Assembly: GCF_024679095.1 (NCBI RefSeq) | Contig: NC_066549.1 | Location: 6,056,920 to 6,120,919 of the forward strand | Direction: 5' to 3' | DNA from: Eriocheir sinensis | Lineage: Eukaryota; Arthropoda; Malacostraca; Decapoda; Varunidae | Length of the DNA: 64,000 nucleotides | Shown here: piece by piece, positions 11,413-23,410 of the stretch | Position numbering within the stretch: position 1 is the first letter of the stretch | How the letters are laid out: every line of letters starts with the position of its first letter | Translations under genes and position numbers: made by a program | Notes under the pieces: model-generated | What the model saw: only the letters and a program-made list of their open reading frames with translations | The model's database searches: none | Told to the model about the DNA's origin: nothing

Positions 11413-12190
11413 ATCCTTATGCACTAAAATCTTCCCTACATGAACAACCTACACATTAATTTCCGCTGACACAACGTCGTTAATTACTCTTTCCCTTCAC
11501 TGAGCACTTTCCCGAGGTGACTGAGAGGACTCGGGACTGGTAGAGTAAGAATGTGTGTGTGTTCCTCGATGAAGCAGAGTGATCCCCGCCACGATGCTGC
11601 TAGAGACTGATCTCCACACGTCCCTTTCCATGTAACCACGTGACCAACAGCATCAAATTTTCCTCAAGTTTAGAATCACGCTGTAGCTGACAGTTACGAT
11701 TCCGTCAAGTTTAAAATGAAATTGAAGTTGACAGCTGCTATCCATGTGGGTGTAATGCTGGGGAACGATTGCCGCTGTAGCTGACAGTCACGGTTAGTGT
11801 GGGTGCTAAGCGGTGGAGCGACTGCCATGGCCTGCACAAAAACCTTCACGCTAATATGAACAACCAAAAAAGTGCGGCCAAAAAAATATATATCTCCCAA
11901 CAGCCTCGACACAGCTTCATTTCCAACGCAAAAGAGAAGTAATGAATATCACTGGCTTAATTTGGTTGCATTATGGAAGGAAATAAAAATATAATACACA
12001 CGCTGCTGACTTTTGTGGAAACACGGCAGCAGAACCTGGACCGTGGGAGTGCAGGGACGCGCAGAGGACAAGCAAGGTCTTTTGGGGACGCGGCTCACGG
12101 CATGCCCCAGGGGTTGAGGCGCCGAGTCAAGCAGGGCCGTTGTGTTTGGTACTACCCCGACTCCTCTGCCTGGCCTTCCCCTTAACCGTC
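11413..12190. other. unassigned DNA
   Basis: Mixed composition. 'gtagctgacagt' recurs near 11683 and 11775, hinting at an old local duplication. Open frames at 11973-12185 (+) and 11949-12326 (-) overlap each other and show no recognised domain. Confidence 0.4.
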
Positions 12191-15035
12191 TTCTTCTCCT
12201 GTTCTTCATCACTCCTCTCCTTTTCTGACTGATTTTTAGTTCCCTCACCTCTTTCCTCTCATAAAGACACATTTCCTCTTTCACTGAATCTTTCCTTTCT
12301 CTCCTCCTATTGACTGTTGCAATCATTTTGTGCTCAGCTCAATCTATGCTTCTGAATTTTTTGAGCTTCTGAATCTTCAACTCAATCCACCTGACTTTTA
12401 AGGTCATTGTTTCATTCTTACACTCAATTCCTTTATTGCCCACATCTCTGTGACCACTACAATGTCATTCTAATCCTAAATAAATTAAAATTGTCATTCT
12501 ATTCCCTCTATTCTCTCACTATTTTAAATCCAAGACTGTATAATCTTTCAATACCATTCTTTGGCTGAATTTTCTCCATTCACAAATTTTCATCCCACTT
12601 CATTTCTTTGGTCCAATCCTCTTTCACAACTTATCTTCCTTTCGCTGACCATCCCCAACAGAGACTGGAGATCAGCCTAACCTGACTGTCTTGGAGATCG
12701 GCACAAACCCTTTCCATTCTTCCTACCCTCAAACCTCGTTGCCCCTTCCGATCACAATCTTATTCCTTCATCCTGTCCTATTATTCCTGTAAATTTCTGC
12801 TGTACACCCTCCTCTTATCACTGTTCAGATTTTGTTTCTACCTGGCTTATTTCCACTTTTATTGTTTTTGAGGCGGCATTTTCTGAAATGATTATTGCTC
12901 GGTGATAGAGAGACTCTTTTGCTTTTTCCAGGCATCAGTTGAGAGGTGATGCTGTGCATCACAGAGGTTTGTTCTGATGGAATCTTTCTCTACTCTGTCT
13001 TCTCGACCTCAGCTCTACATAAAAGATTTAATTCTCTTGTTTATAATAAAATGTAGATAGAAGAGAGCAGCTCACAAAAGATACCAGAGCCTTCAACTAA
13101 TGCTAACAACAACTTTGCATTTTTGCAGGAAAAATGTCCAAATCTATTCTTCGACTAACAACAAAAAATTCTTTCATTAATAGAAAAAACAAAACCTCTT
13201 TTTCTACTAACATCTCCTGTGACTTCTGTCTTCTCTTAAAACATCCTCCAACTTCTGTCATCTTTCATCTTTCCTCAGTCAACTTCACTTTTTTATTACT
13301 GTCTCTATCATCTCCTGAACTTGAACTAAACTCTCACAAATCTCCACTCTTGCTTCTGACCTGTTCTCTTATTTCTCTCTCCTTTTCCCCCTCTTTACTC
13401 CTCTTTCAAAATTCATCTTAAAAATCTTCTGGCATATGCAACTTATGCCTTTCTGACCTGAATGAGTGCCTGCATCCTTTGGCCCATTGTCCCAAAACTC
13501 TATCGCCCTGTTGTGTGCCTCCTTCTGCTGCCTCTGCTGCTGGTCATATACCTTCTTGCTGCTGCCCATCTACCTTCTTTGACTGTATGCTTCACCTGCC
13601 TTCATACAGCCTCTACACTTTTCCTTCCCCCTAAAACCTCTACTACCTTCCTTCTTTACTTTCTTAGCTTTGCTCAATTCTGAAAGCTTGAATCAATTCA
13701 TACCGAAGCGCCTCCACCACTCTTTCTTCCGATGATCGCTCTTATTGGTTCTTTCCTTATTATCACTGTTCTTGGTCATTCTCCTCTTTTACTGGTCTTG
13801 GTCATCTCTTTAGCCGTTCCTGGTGGAACTTTCTATTCTGGGCAAAACACTGGAAAGCTTCTGCTATCCCTCTGCACAAATCTTCATCCTTCTAGGTGCT
13901 TCCTATCTTCTTCTGTACCTTTCTCCTCCTTTTATTTCTTGTTTTCTCTCTGTGTCTTTATTTCTCCCTAAATCTATTAACATCTTTCTGTTACTACCAT
14001 CTATGGTCCTCACTGTTCTTTTTTCCTTTCATTTCGTTTTTCTTCTCTTTTTATTGGACGATTCCTTTCAAATGAAACTGTATCCATTCCACTCCACTCG
14101 ATGATTCCACCTGCATTATTCACTTTCTTTAAAGGAACTTAGACCTTAACGACTTCAACGAGGAAGGCTGGAGGCTGCAGAACGCTTACTATTTCCATAT
14201 TTCATTTGGAAGAGAAGAAGAAGAACCTGGTGTCAAAACACACAAAACACAAAAATTCCACTTCCACTCCACTTCACAATCTTCCAAACAACTATCCTAT
14301 CCCTATTTCCATACAACACCCAGCCACTTCAACCAACATCACTAATCATCCCTCAATTCTATCAACTCAAAATCAACTGGAAATCCAATCATCTCATCTC
14401 TCTTATCTACTCAGCTGCTCTTCTTTGGGCACGCCATGTTCTTCTCCAGTCTCCCCTGCACAGTTGCTGGTCCATATACAGGGCCTTGTCCGCCTCATGG
14501 AGGTAAGGGAGCATGCGTATGGGGGGGGGGCCACACCACAGCTCTTCTGACAGAGGAGGCAAAGGCTCTTTCTGTCCTCCTCCTCCTTCTCCTCCTCTTA
14601 CTGATCTATCTCTACCCTCTCTGCCCGCCGCAATGTTTCCTCTTCTTTCTATCGATATTATTCTGCTTGCTTCTCATCTCTGCTCTTCTAACTGCATGCC
14701 CCCCCTCCCCCCGTCCGCGGCCCCCACTGACTTGCTCACTCCTATACATCCTGTCTGTCCAAACTAAACGTATGTAAGAGTTAACCAGCATTTCATCTTT
14801 CTCACCTCAACGCTTTAAAACAATCTTCCAATCTTGTATTTCCTCTTTTCTCTTCACGATTTGAAACTTCAAGGAGAGAGGTATCACCTTCCCTCTCCTG
14901 AAACTGACTTATCTTTCGGCCACCCTTTGGATTCTTTTTAGAGGAGAAGCGTTTTTTTTTTTTTTAATTTTTACTTTTTTGTGCCCTTGAGCTGTCTCCT
15001 TTGCTGTAAAAAAAAAAAAAAAAAAAAAAAAAAAC
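12190..15035 (+). mobile_element. long decayed LINE (non-LTR retrotransposon)
   Basis: Badly frameshifted element on the plus strand. Near 12740-12765 one frame reads APSDHNLI, resembling the SDH motif at the end of an APE-type endonuclease. The best-supported part is 14.46-15.03 kb, where pieces in several frames match the C-terminus and 3' UTR shared by the truncated copies. It ends with tttcggccacc, gagctgtctcctttgctg and a poly(A) tail at 15007-15034. The middle (12.9-14.4 kb) is consistent with a decayed reverse transcriptase, but I could not find intact catalytic motifs. The 5' limit is uncertain. Confidence 0.6.
14460..14910 (+). pseudogene. LINE ORF2 C-terminal relic
   Basis: Short frame-shifted pieces recall the C-terminal region of a LINE ORF2: a Tyr/Arg segment before a 10-G tract at 14521-14530, a 'SLSIDII...CSSNCMPP' segment around 14655-14705, 'VNQHF' near 14780 and 'NNLP' near 14820. 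Stops and frameshifts separate these blocks, so the gene is dead. The poly(A)-tailed 3' UTR follows. The family is probably in the Jockey superfamily, by recollection rather than by search. Confidence 0.6.
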
Positions 15036-15264
15036 ACGAATACACACAAATAACACTGCCATTACTTCAGACAGGTTCGATTTGTACACTTTCCGATCAA
15101 CTGCACTTTTCGCGAGTGTAAATTTAACGATCTATTTAATTTTCTGACTATTTGAACGGCACGGCAGCATATTCCACAGGGGCAAAGGCCAAAGGGTGTG
15201 TGTCAAAGGGGTGTCAAGAGGGAGGCTTTCCATGTGATACAAAAGGAAGTTATTTGGTTCCTCT

Positions 15265-15266
<2 letters not shown>
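15036..15266. other. unassigned DNA
   Basis: Flanking DNA after the LINE tail. 'gggtgtgtgtcaaaggggtgtcaagagg' type purine-rich sequence near 15194-15225 is not otherwise recognised. Confidence 0.35.

Positions 15267-15324
<58 letters not shown>
15267..15324. repeat. (CA)n microsatellite beside a SINE-like segment
   Basis: A pure CA array directly followed by about 40 bp (tgttcctctcgaccctcacg, tgcctcctcagcatcaccag) nearly identical to the interior of the minus-strand SINE at 15.90-15.95 kb. There the same sequence follows only a four-unit CA run. This suggests the array expanded from a short CA run carried by a related repeat. Confidence 0.9.
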
Positions 15325-15326
<2 letters not shown>

Positions 15327-15658
15327 TTCCTCTCGACCCTCACGTGCCTCCTCAGCATCACCAGGTTTTCTCTCCCACACAGACAGGCCGCCAAAACACG
15401 AAAATTGCTCCTGTCAGACGCTCAAACAAGATCATGCTCTCCGAAAAACAGCGGCATTATATTATGTGTGTGACTTTTTTTGCGCCACGTGCCACATCGT
15501 GAAAACTTTTGTAAAACCCAAACTATGTAAGTAATATGATTATAAAGTTTGCTTTATAAACTTTTTTCCGAAATACGCATGGGAAACATTTTTTTTCTGA
15601 GTAATTATGTACACTATCAGTATCTCTTTAACTTGTAGATTCTTCACCCACGCGAACA

Positions 15659-15707
<49 letters not shown>
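15659..15707. repeat. (CA)n microsatellite
   Basis: Pure CA array just outside the 3' end of the minus-strand SINE that starts at about 15720. Confidence 0.98.
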
Positions 15708-15708
<1 letters not shown>

Positions 15709-15719
15709 GTCATCCATCA

Positions 15720-16115
15720 CCTTTTTTTTTTTCTTTCTTTTTTCTTCTAGGTCACGATGAGCGCCGGTAGGCTGTCTTTAGGGGCCTCTTCGGTGACCCC
15801 AGCCGGTTAGTGGAACAGGCGAATTATCTTATTTATTTTGGCTGCCGTGATGTATGACTTGTTTGGCCGTGCTGCCCCCGGTGCTCCACTGCACACACAC
15901 TGTTCCTCCCGGCCCTCACGTGCCTCCTCAGCATCACCAGGGCTCATCTTGATCGACGTCGCTGAAGTTAGGGTTGCTTGAAGATCTGGGCAGCATGTTG
16001 GTAATATTTCGCCTCTCAGCGATGGTTAAAAATTATCAGCTTGCATCGGTGGGACTGGAATCTAGCTCCCCGGGCTCACCTAGTCCGCACGCTAACCATT
16101 CAGCCACCGCCTCCC
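15720..16115 (-). mobile_element. tRNA-headed SINE, near full length
   Basis: Read on the minus strand it starts near 16115 with a tRNA-like head. An A-box-like tggctgaatggttagc lies at about 16106-16091, followed by a degenerate B box. A ~250-bp body comes next, then the 3' landmark blocks ggctggggtcacc, aggcccctaaagacagcctac and cggcgctcat, and an A-rich tail (15721-15748). The 3' end is shared with the SINEs at 16.75, 20.3 and 29.0 kb. The body differs from the 16.75-kb copy, so these are related subfamilies. Confidence 0.8.
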
Positions 16116-16744
16116 TTTTATCTTCAAACATTTACCAATACAAGGTAATGATTCACTACTTGCAGCTCCGTGAAACGTTTGCATAATCTTCCATCTCTGA
16201 ATGTGTAAAGTAAATATACTGATGAGTCGAATTTTCATTCATTATACTTTACGGACATGAACTCCGGGCTGGTGCATTGAACAGGTCATCCAGAACCCTG
16301 CAGTGACCTCTCGTCCCCGTGTGCTGCGACGCCCAGTAGGAGTAAGAATCAGGGGTCAACGCATGGTCTCGTTATTCCGGGCTCACTTATTCCTTTCACC
16401 TCGTCTTGTGCAAGTGAAAAAAATGTTTCACGAGGATCGAGATCAAGATAGTGGCGAAGAACACGACCAGCTGCACGCAGCTTTAAAAAGGAAAAAAATC
16501 GTGATATTCGATTCATGGAAAAAAAAAAAAATAAACTGGAGCCTTTTTGACTTGCAAGAGAGATCTGAGTGAGGTCGATCCTCCGTGGCGTAATCTGATG
16601 CATAATCTTTCACTTCTGGTTCCTGGGTACGCCGGGGACGAGTGGCGGTGAACGGGTCTGCGGAATGGAGAGAGTCGAAATATGTGATACGAAATGCGCC
16701 CTTTTATGCAGATTCTCATGAATGTTGGACAATATTTTCTTTTC
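16116..16744. other. unassigned DNA
   Basis: Mixed-composition sequence between two oppositely oriented SINEs. Overlapping open frames at 16303-16572 (+) and 16349-16603 (-) show no recognised domain. Confidence 0.4.
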
Positions 16745-16747
16745 CAG

Positions 16748-17058
16748 TAGGCGGTGGCTGAGTGGTTAGCGTGATGGACGATGCGGGTTCGAATCCCCAC
16801 GCTACCACCTGGGATTTTTCAGTCACTGCCGAGTGGCTTAAGACTACCCACATGCTGTCATGAAGACCACCCATCAACCCGGTCTCTAGAGGAAACCGTC
16901 TAAGTGAATCAAGAACGAGCTCCGGGGGGCAGCATGAGCCAAGAAAAGATGGCGCCACTATAAACACTTGCCTGCGCCATGATGGGCTGGGGCCGACTAC
17001 TATTCAGGCCCCTCAAGATAGCCTACCGGCGCTATAGGTTGGCACGTAAAAAAAAAAT
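16748..17058 (+). mobile_element. tRNA-headed SINE, full length
   Basis: The head carries an A-box-like tggctgagtggttagc (16755-16770) and a perfect-looking B box gggttcgaatccc (16785-16797). A body of about 190 bp follows. The 3' landmarks are ggctggggccgact, caggcccctcaaga and tagcctaccggcgctat, ending in poly(A). It is the best-preserved of this family. The internal RNA polymerase III promoter boxes belong to the SINE. It is not a functional tRNA gene because the body runs on without a tRNA 3' end. Confidence 0.88.
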
Positions 17059-17340
17059 TGGAAAAAAAAAATCATCGGGGCTAATCGATTTTACCTGTGA
17101 ACCTTATAACCTCGAAATGAGACTCTCCCATTATGTGCCTCAATCCTATGAAATATAAGACTGGATTACATACGTTATTTCAGTTTTCTATTTGAGTTTG
17201 AATCCCAGTTTTGCTGTATTCGATGTGGATATATTTGGAACACACACACACACACACACCATAAAAACAGAGGCACTTGTTATTGCTCTCAGGATAGAAG
17301 CAACGCAGCCTTATCGATGACTGAGTACTCCGCCAAGTCT
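17059..17340. other. unassigned DNA with short CA run
   Basis: A/T-rich sequence with a short CA array at about 17241-17259. No recognised gene. Confidence 0.4.
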
Positions 17341-17342
17341 AT

Positions 17343-18079
<737 letters not shown>

Positions 18080-18245
18080 GAAAGAACTTAACGTTATTAC
18101 GACAATGAGTAATATCTTAGTTGCTGGTTGGATTCAAAATACTTGTCTAATCTATTCTTGAAGGCCGTAAATGTTGTCGGCGCAACATCTGTGGTCATAT
18201 GCCGGAGAGAGACAGAAGGGGAAGGAATTCTAGGAGAAAGTACCT
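18080..18245 (+). repeat. dispersed repeat (copy 1)
   Basis: The block gtcggcgcaacatctgtggt, catatgccggagagagacag and aaggggaaggaattctagg is repeated at 21031-21100 with few differences. The upstream part (ggattcaaaatacttgtc and following) is not shared with the second copy. It is probably the remnant of a retroposon whose full length is not in this window. Confidence 0.7.
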
Positions 18246-18289
18246 GGCGGCGAATGCTTCAGGTGGTGTACGATGCATGTTCAATATTC

Positions 18290-18575
18290 AACGTTTCCCG
18301 CCTCAACTTCTCTCTCCTTTCACTGATTGTCTTCCTGTTGCTTCCATTCTTGTGATTTATCTTTATTTTCATACTAACTACCGTAACTTTCTCCTCTATC
18401 TTTTCTGTGGTCTCGTTGCCTTTCCACTCAAGTTTATCCCTATGCTACCTTCAACGTGCAATAGTTAACGAGTTCTTATTTTTTTTTTCATCCCTCTGTT
18501 GTCTAACTTCCACATGGAATAGTTGACGAGTTCTTCAGTTTTTCATCCCTTCCACTGGTAAACCTATGAATAGCA
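18290..18575 (+). mobile_element. decayed LINE ORF2 C-terminus
   Basis: The sequence tracks the C-terminal coding region of the LINE at 12.2-15.0 kb: a segment reading like 'VIYLYFHTNY' near 18350, then repeated 'gttaacgagttcttatt' and 'gttgacgagttcttcagttt' followed by catcccttccactggtaaac. An internal ~65-bp block (18466-18500 and 18530-18560) appears duplicated. No frame is intact and the 3' UTR is missing. Confidence 0.55.
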
Positions 18576-19147
18576 AGTGTCAGTAGAAAATGATGAATGA
18601 CTCAGTTCCTCTGTTACAATTGTACGTTCTATATTCTAAAGTGGACGACGCATGCGTTTCACAGAGCAGCGAGTATCAAATCATCACATCATTTTGGTGT
18701 GTGTTGGAGGAGAAAAAGGGACGCAGGGATGAGAGGAAAGTCAACACACTTCTCTGATTCAAATAATCAATCTTAACATTTTCTGCTTCCTCTCTTTGTG
18801 AACAGCACGTTGAGGAATTTTTTTATATGATGTTTTACCGCTGGCCAGCCTTCTCCGTTGAAAAATAAATCTGCTATTCTGGTGAGAGGTAGAGTTTTAG
18901 GTGTAACATAATTGGCCCGATGCAAGCAGTCTTTGGCGAGGTTGAAAAAGTGAATGTTGTTTAGCCCATGGGAGACAAGACTAATGATAACAAGGGAATT
19001 AATATGACTTGCCTGATGGCTGCTGATGTCTGTACACTACAATGGTTGAAAGTGATGTGTGTAGGCTTTGACGAAGTGTGAAAAATATTATTGAACCGCT
19101 GCATTTTCTCTTCATTCAGCAAGATCATGAATGTAAAACTCTAGAGC

Positions 19148-19150
<3 letters not shown>
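18576..19150. other. unassigned DNA
   Basis: Mixed-composition sequence without recognised repeats or long open frames, ending at a TC array. Confidence 0.4.

Positions 19151-19151
<1 letters not shown>

Positions 19152-19217
<66 letters not shown>
19152..19217. repeat. (TC)n(CA)n compound microsatellite
   Basis: TC array (to about 19203) joined directly to a short CA run. It is preceded by aaaatctctc, similar to the aaatctctc boundary of the LINE-associated TC tracts at 27.8, 28.7 and 54.0 kb. Confidence 0.97.
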
Positions 19218-19555
19218 GCAGAATAAAAAAAACAGAGAGAGAAACAAAGAAAAACCGACAAACAAGCAGACAGACAGACAAAGCACAAGTTTAGCAAAGA
19301 ACAGAAGAGAAAAAAAAAACACCACACACTATCCATCATCACTTACAGAACACTTATAACAGCAACCCAAAACCACAACCAAGACATTATACCACACAAC
19401 CATACACAAGCCTCACTCTATTACGTATCGCTTGGGTTGTGGTGCTGTGGTGTAGTGAGGAGGGACAGGGAGGCGGCTGATAAGGGAGAGATGAAAGCGG
19501 GGAGGGGAAGGAGGCATGAAAAGGAAAGGGTGAAAGGGAGGGAAGGGTAGAGGAA

Positions 19556-19823
19556 GGGAGGAAGGAAGGGTAGGAGGGAGGGAAGGAGGTGAAACAGAGA
19601 ACCGGAAAATCGGACTCATACGGAGGACAAGGGAAGGGGAAGAATGGAAGACAGAACGAAGAAAGGAAGGAAGTTAAGACGGGATGGAAGGGAGGGAGGA
19701 AGGGTAGGAGGGAGGGAAGGAGGTGAAACAGAGAACCGGAAAATCGGACTCATACGGGGGACAAGGGAAGGGGAAGAATGGAAGACAGAACGAAGAAAGG
19801 AAGGAAGTTAAGACGGATGGACT
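19556..19823. repeat. recent 134-bp tandem duplication
   Basis: Two nearly identical copies. 'gaaacagagaaccggaaaat' occurs at 19591 and 19725, and each is followed by cggactcatacgg and gaatggaagacagaacgaag. The surrounding DNA is a purine-rich GGAAGGGA-type low-complexity block from about 19440. The very low divergence indicates a recent event. Confidence 0.93.
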
Positions 19824-19959
19824 GGAGGGAGGAAGAAAAGAATGAGAGAAAAAGAAACAGACAGACAGAGGTGGATTTAACGGATGACGAGCAAGGGGAC
19901 TAATGTGGTATTGATGAATAAATAAGTAAATAAACAAAAAAAACAGAGGAAGAGATTTT

Positions 19960-20145
19960 TTTTATCCTCCTTTTCTTTGGTCCTAATAAATATATAAATA
20001 AAATAATAGAGGGGAAGCTTTTACTGCTCCTCCCTTTTTCTTTTGCCCTAATACGTCATATATATATATATAAAAAAAAGAGGGAAAGTATTTTTTTAGT
20101 TTCATCTTTTCTTTTCCCCTCGAACTGCCTCCTTAAATGAAATAT
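19960..20145 (+). other. possible eroded LINE tail fragments
   Basis: Two T-rich segments resemble parts of the LINE 3' UTR (cttttactgctcctcccttt; cccctcgaactgcctcctta), separated by a TA run at 20060-20072. The match is short and could be compositional. Confidence 0.35.
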
Positions 20146-20285
20146 CGAAGGTCCCTCTTGGAAATTGGTATAAGGTGAACACACTCAGGTACAGGGGATA
20201 AATGGGTTAAAACAGGTTCACGAATAGGGTAGTGGATGAGTGGATCAAGTGAAGCCGAAATTTAGAGTGGATCAGGTTAAGCCGA

Positions 20286-20405
20286 TATTCAGTTGATGGC
20301 ACCACTATAAACACTTGCCTGCGCCATGACGGGCTGGGGCCGAACACCATCCAGGCCCCTCAAGCAAGCCTACCGGAACTATAGGAGTAGACATAAAAAA
20401 AAAAA
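20286..20405 (+). mobile_element. 5'-truncated SINE
   Basis: Contains gcaccactataaacacttgc, ctgcgccatgacgggctggg, ccaggcccctcaagcaag and cctaccggaactatagg, then poly(A). It matches the 3' portion of the 16.75-kb SINE. The tRNA head is absent. Just upstream, 'gtggatcaagtgaagccga' is imperfectly duplicated. Confidence 0.82.
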
Positions 20406-21007
20406 CACGAGTGAGGATTTGGGGAAAAGTTGAGAGAGATTTATGGATGAGGAGGGGAGAAGGTGATCGACTTGTTCTCAGGTGTTATGTGGAGGTCCTC
20501 TGGTCTCTTATTATGTGTCATTATGTATCCTTATGTTACCTACTACTCCGTGACTGTCTGCTATGTGAAGGGGTGACAACGGGAAAAAAACAAGAGAGCA
20601 ACAGTAGTGAGCCCCGTAAGATAAGGGCGCAGGGAAGGGGAGCCCGGCAAAAAACTGAGAAAAAGAAGAATAAAAAAGAAAAAAAAATACTCGCTAGGGG
20701 ATGGTAGAGAGAAGGGGATGGTGGAAGGCTCGTAAAAATCCGCTGCCTAAGGTGATCGCGAGGGTCGGAGAGAAACAGAAAGGGAGCTGAGAAGTATATT
20801 GAGACTCCGGCCAGGGGACACCACGGCCTGGGAGACACACCACACGCACTGACAAGAAGCGAAGAAGTGGGTAAGAAATAATTGATAAGTAAATAAGTGA
20901 ACAGAAAAGTGAAAAATCATTATCCAGCTTCATAAACATTTCTCAGAGCTTTCCTCCGCGACCTCACCTCTGTAAGCCTGGCTGGCAGTACGTCTCGTGA
21001 GGGATGA
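20406..21007. other. unassigned DNA
   Basis: Purine-biased sequence with overlapping short frames on both strands (20411-20707 +, 20536-20838 -). No recognised domain or repeat. Confidence 0.35.
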
Positions 21008-21009
21008 GG

Positions 21010-21240
21010 AAAAGTTGGAAAGTTTCGTTTAGTCGGCGCAACATCTATGGTCATATGCCGGAGAGAGACAGAAGGGGAAGGAATTATAGGAGAAGGGAAC
21101 AGATCCTAGGAGACGCGACACAACCCCCGATTAATACCTGGTACCCATTCACTGCTGGGTGGACAAGGGCGTAGGGTATCGGAAAAGCCGCCCAAATTTT
21201 TCCACTCCGCCCGGGAATCAAAGAGGGATGAGGAGGGAAA
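21010..21240 (-). mobile_element. dispersed repeat (copy 2) joined to tRNA-like SINE segment
   Basis: The left part repeats the 18.18-kb block (catatgccggagagagacag, aaggggaaggaattatagg). The right part (acctggtacccattcactgc, gtatcggaaaagccgccc, ccgcccgggaatcaaa) reads on the minus strand like a tRNA-headed SINE, with a degenerate B box at the gggaatcaaa end. The head is damaged and the element is truncated near 21235. Confidence 0.6.
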
Positions 21241-22430
<1,190 letters not shown>

Positions 22431-22431
22431 C

Positions 22432-22870
22432 CCACAATGGTGAACGTCACTTCCCCTTCTCTTCATTCTCCTTCTCTTCCTCCTCCATCTCCTCCACCTC
22501 CTCCAATGGTCAACGCAACTTCCACTCCTCTTCCTTTTCCTTCTCTTCCTTCTCTTCCTCCTCCACCTCCTCCTCCTCCCCCTCCTCCAATGGTCAACGC
22601 AACTTCCACTCCTCTTCATTCTCCTTCTCTTCCTCCTTCTCCTCCTCCTCCTCCCCCTCCTCCAATGGTCAACGCAACTTCCACTCCTCTTCCTTCTCCT
22701 TCTCTTCCTTCTCTTCCTCCTTCTCCTCCTCCTCCTCCTCCTCCTCCTCCCCCTCCTCCAATGGTCAACGAAACTTCCACCCCTCTTCCTTCTCCTCCTT
22801 CTCCTGCTCCTCTTCCTCTTCTTCCTCCTCCTCCTCCTCCTCCTCCTCCTCCTCCTCTTCCTCCGACGCA
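22432..22870. repeat. minisatellite with growing (CCT)n cores
   Basis: Units begin with aatggtcaacgcaacttcc at about 22436, 22505, 22589, 22664 and 22760. Intervals are 69, 84, 75 and 96 bp, all multiples of three. Each unit ends in TCC/CTC triplets, and the last has the longest run. Frame is preserved across units, giving a Pro-rich frame with MVNATSTPLP-type repeats and a Ser-rich alternative. The length variation lies mostly in the triplet tract. Confidence 0.92.
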
Positions 22871-22899
22871 TGACGCATTCAGGTAGACGAGAAGGAAAA

Positions 22900-23345
22900 G
22901 AGGAACGAATGCATGTATGAATGAATCGATGAATGAAGGAAGGAAGGGAGGAAAGGAAAGAAAAAGAAAGAAAGAAATGAGGGAAAAACGAGAAGAAAGG
23001 AAGAGAGGAAAGAATGAATGTATGGATGAATCGATGAATGAAGGAAGGAAGGGAGGAAAAGAAAGAAGAATAAAGAAATGAATGAATGAATGAATGATTG
23101 AATGAATGAATAAAGAAAGGAAAAAAGGAAGGAAGGAAGAGAGAAAGATCGCATGAAGGAGAATATGAAAAACAGAGAACAAATAGGGAACAACAACAAG
23201 TGTATGTACTATAATGAGATAGCAAGAAGGAAATAATAACGCATCCACATTGACTAAAAGGAAAAGGAAGAAAGAAAAGAAAGAAAAAAGAAATGAATGA
23301 AGGAAGGAGAGAACGAATAGAAGGAAATACGAAAAGAGGCAAAAG
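22900..23345. repeat. GAAT/GGAA purine repeats
   Basis: Repeats of gaatgaatcgatgaatgaag and aaggaagggaggaaagga occur twice (about 22915-22960 and 23020-23060), followed by GAAT runs near 23080-23110. The strong purine strand asymmetry explains the long minus-strand Phe/Ser/Leu frame. Confidence 0.85.
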
Positions 23346-23410
23346 TTAATAAAAAAGTGAATAGGTGTATGTGACAAAGAAAGAAGGAAAAAGCTGACAC
23401 GGCGAGGAAA

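Noticed and set aside
16748..16830. Genuine tRNA gene (perfect B box)
   Set aside because: No acceptor-stem closure or terminator follows the B box, and the sequence continues into a SINE body and poly(A) tail shared with other copies. The same holds for 40081-40133.
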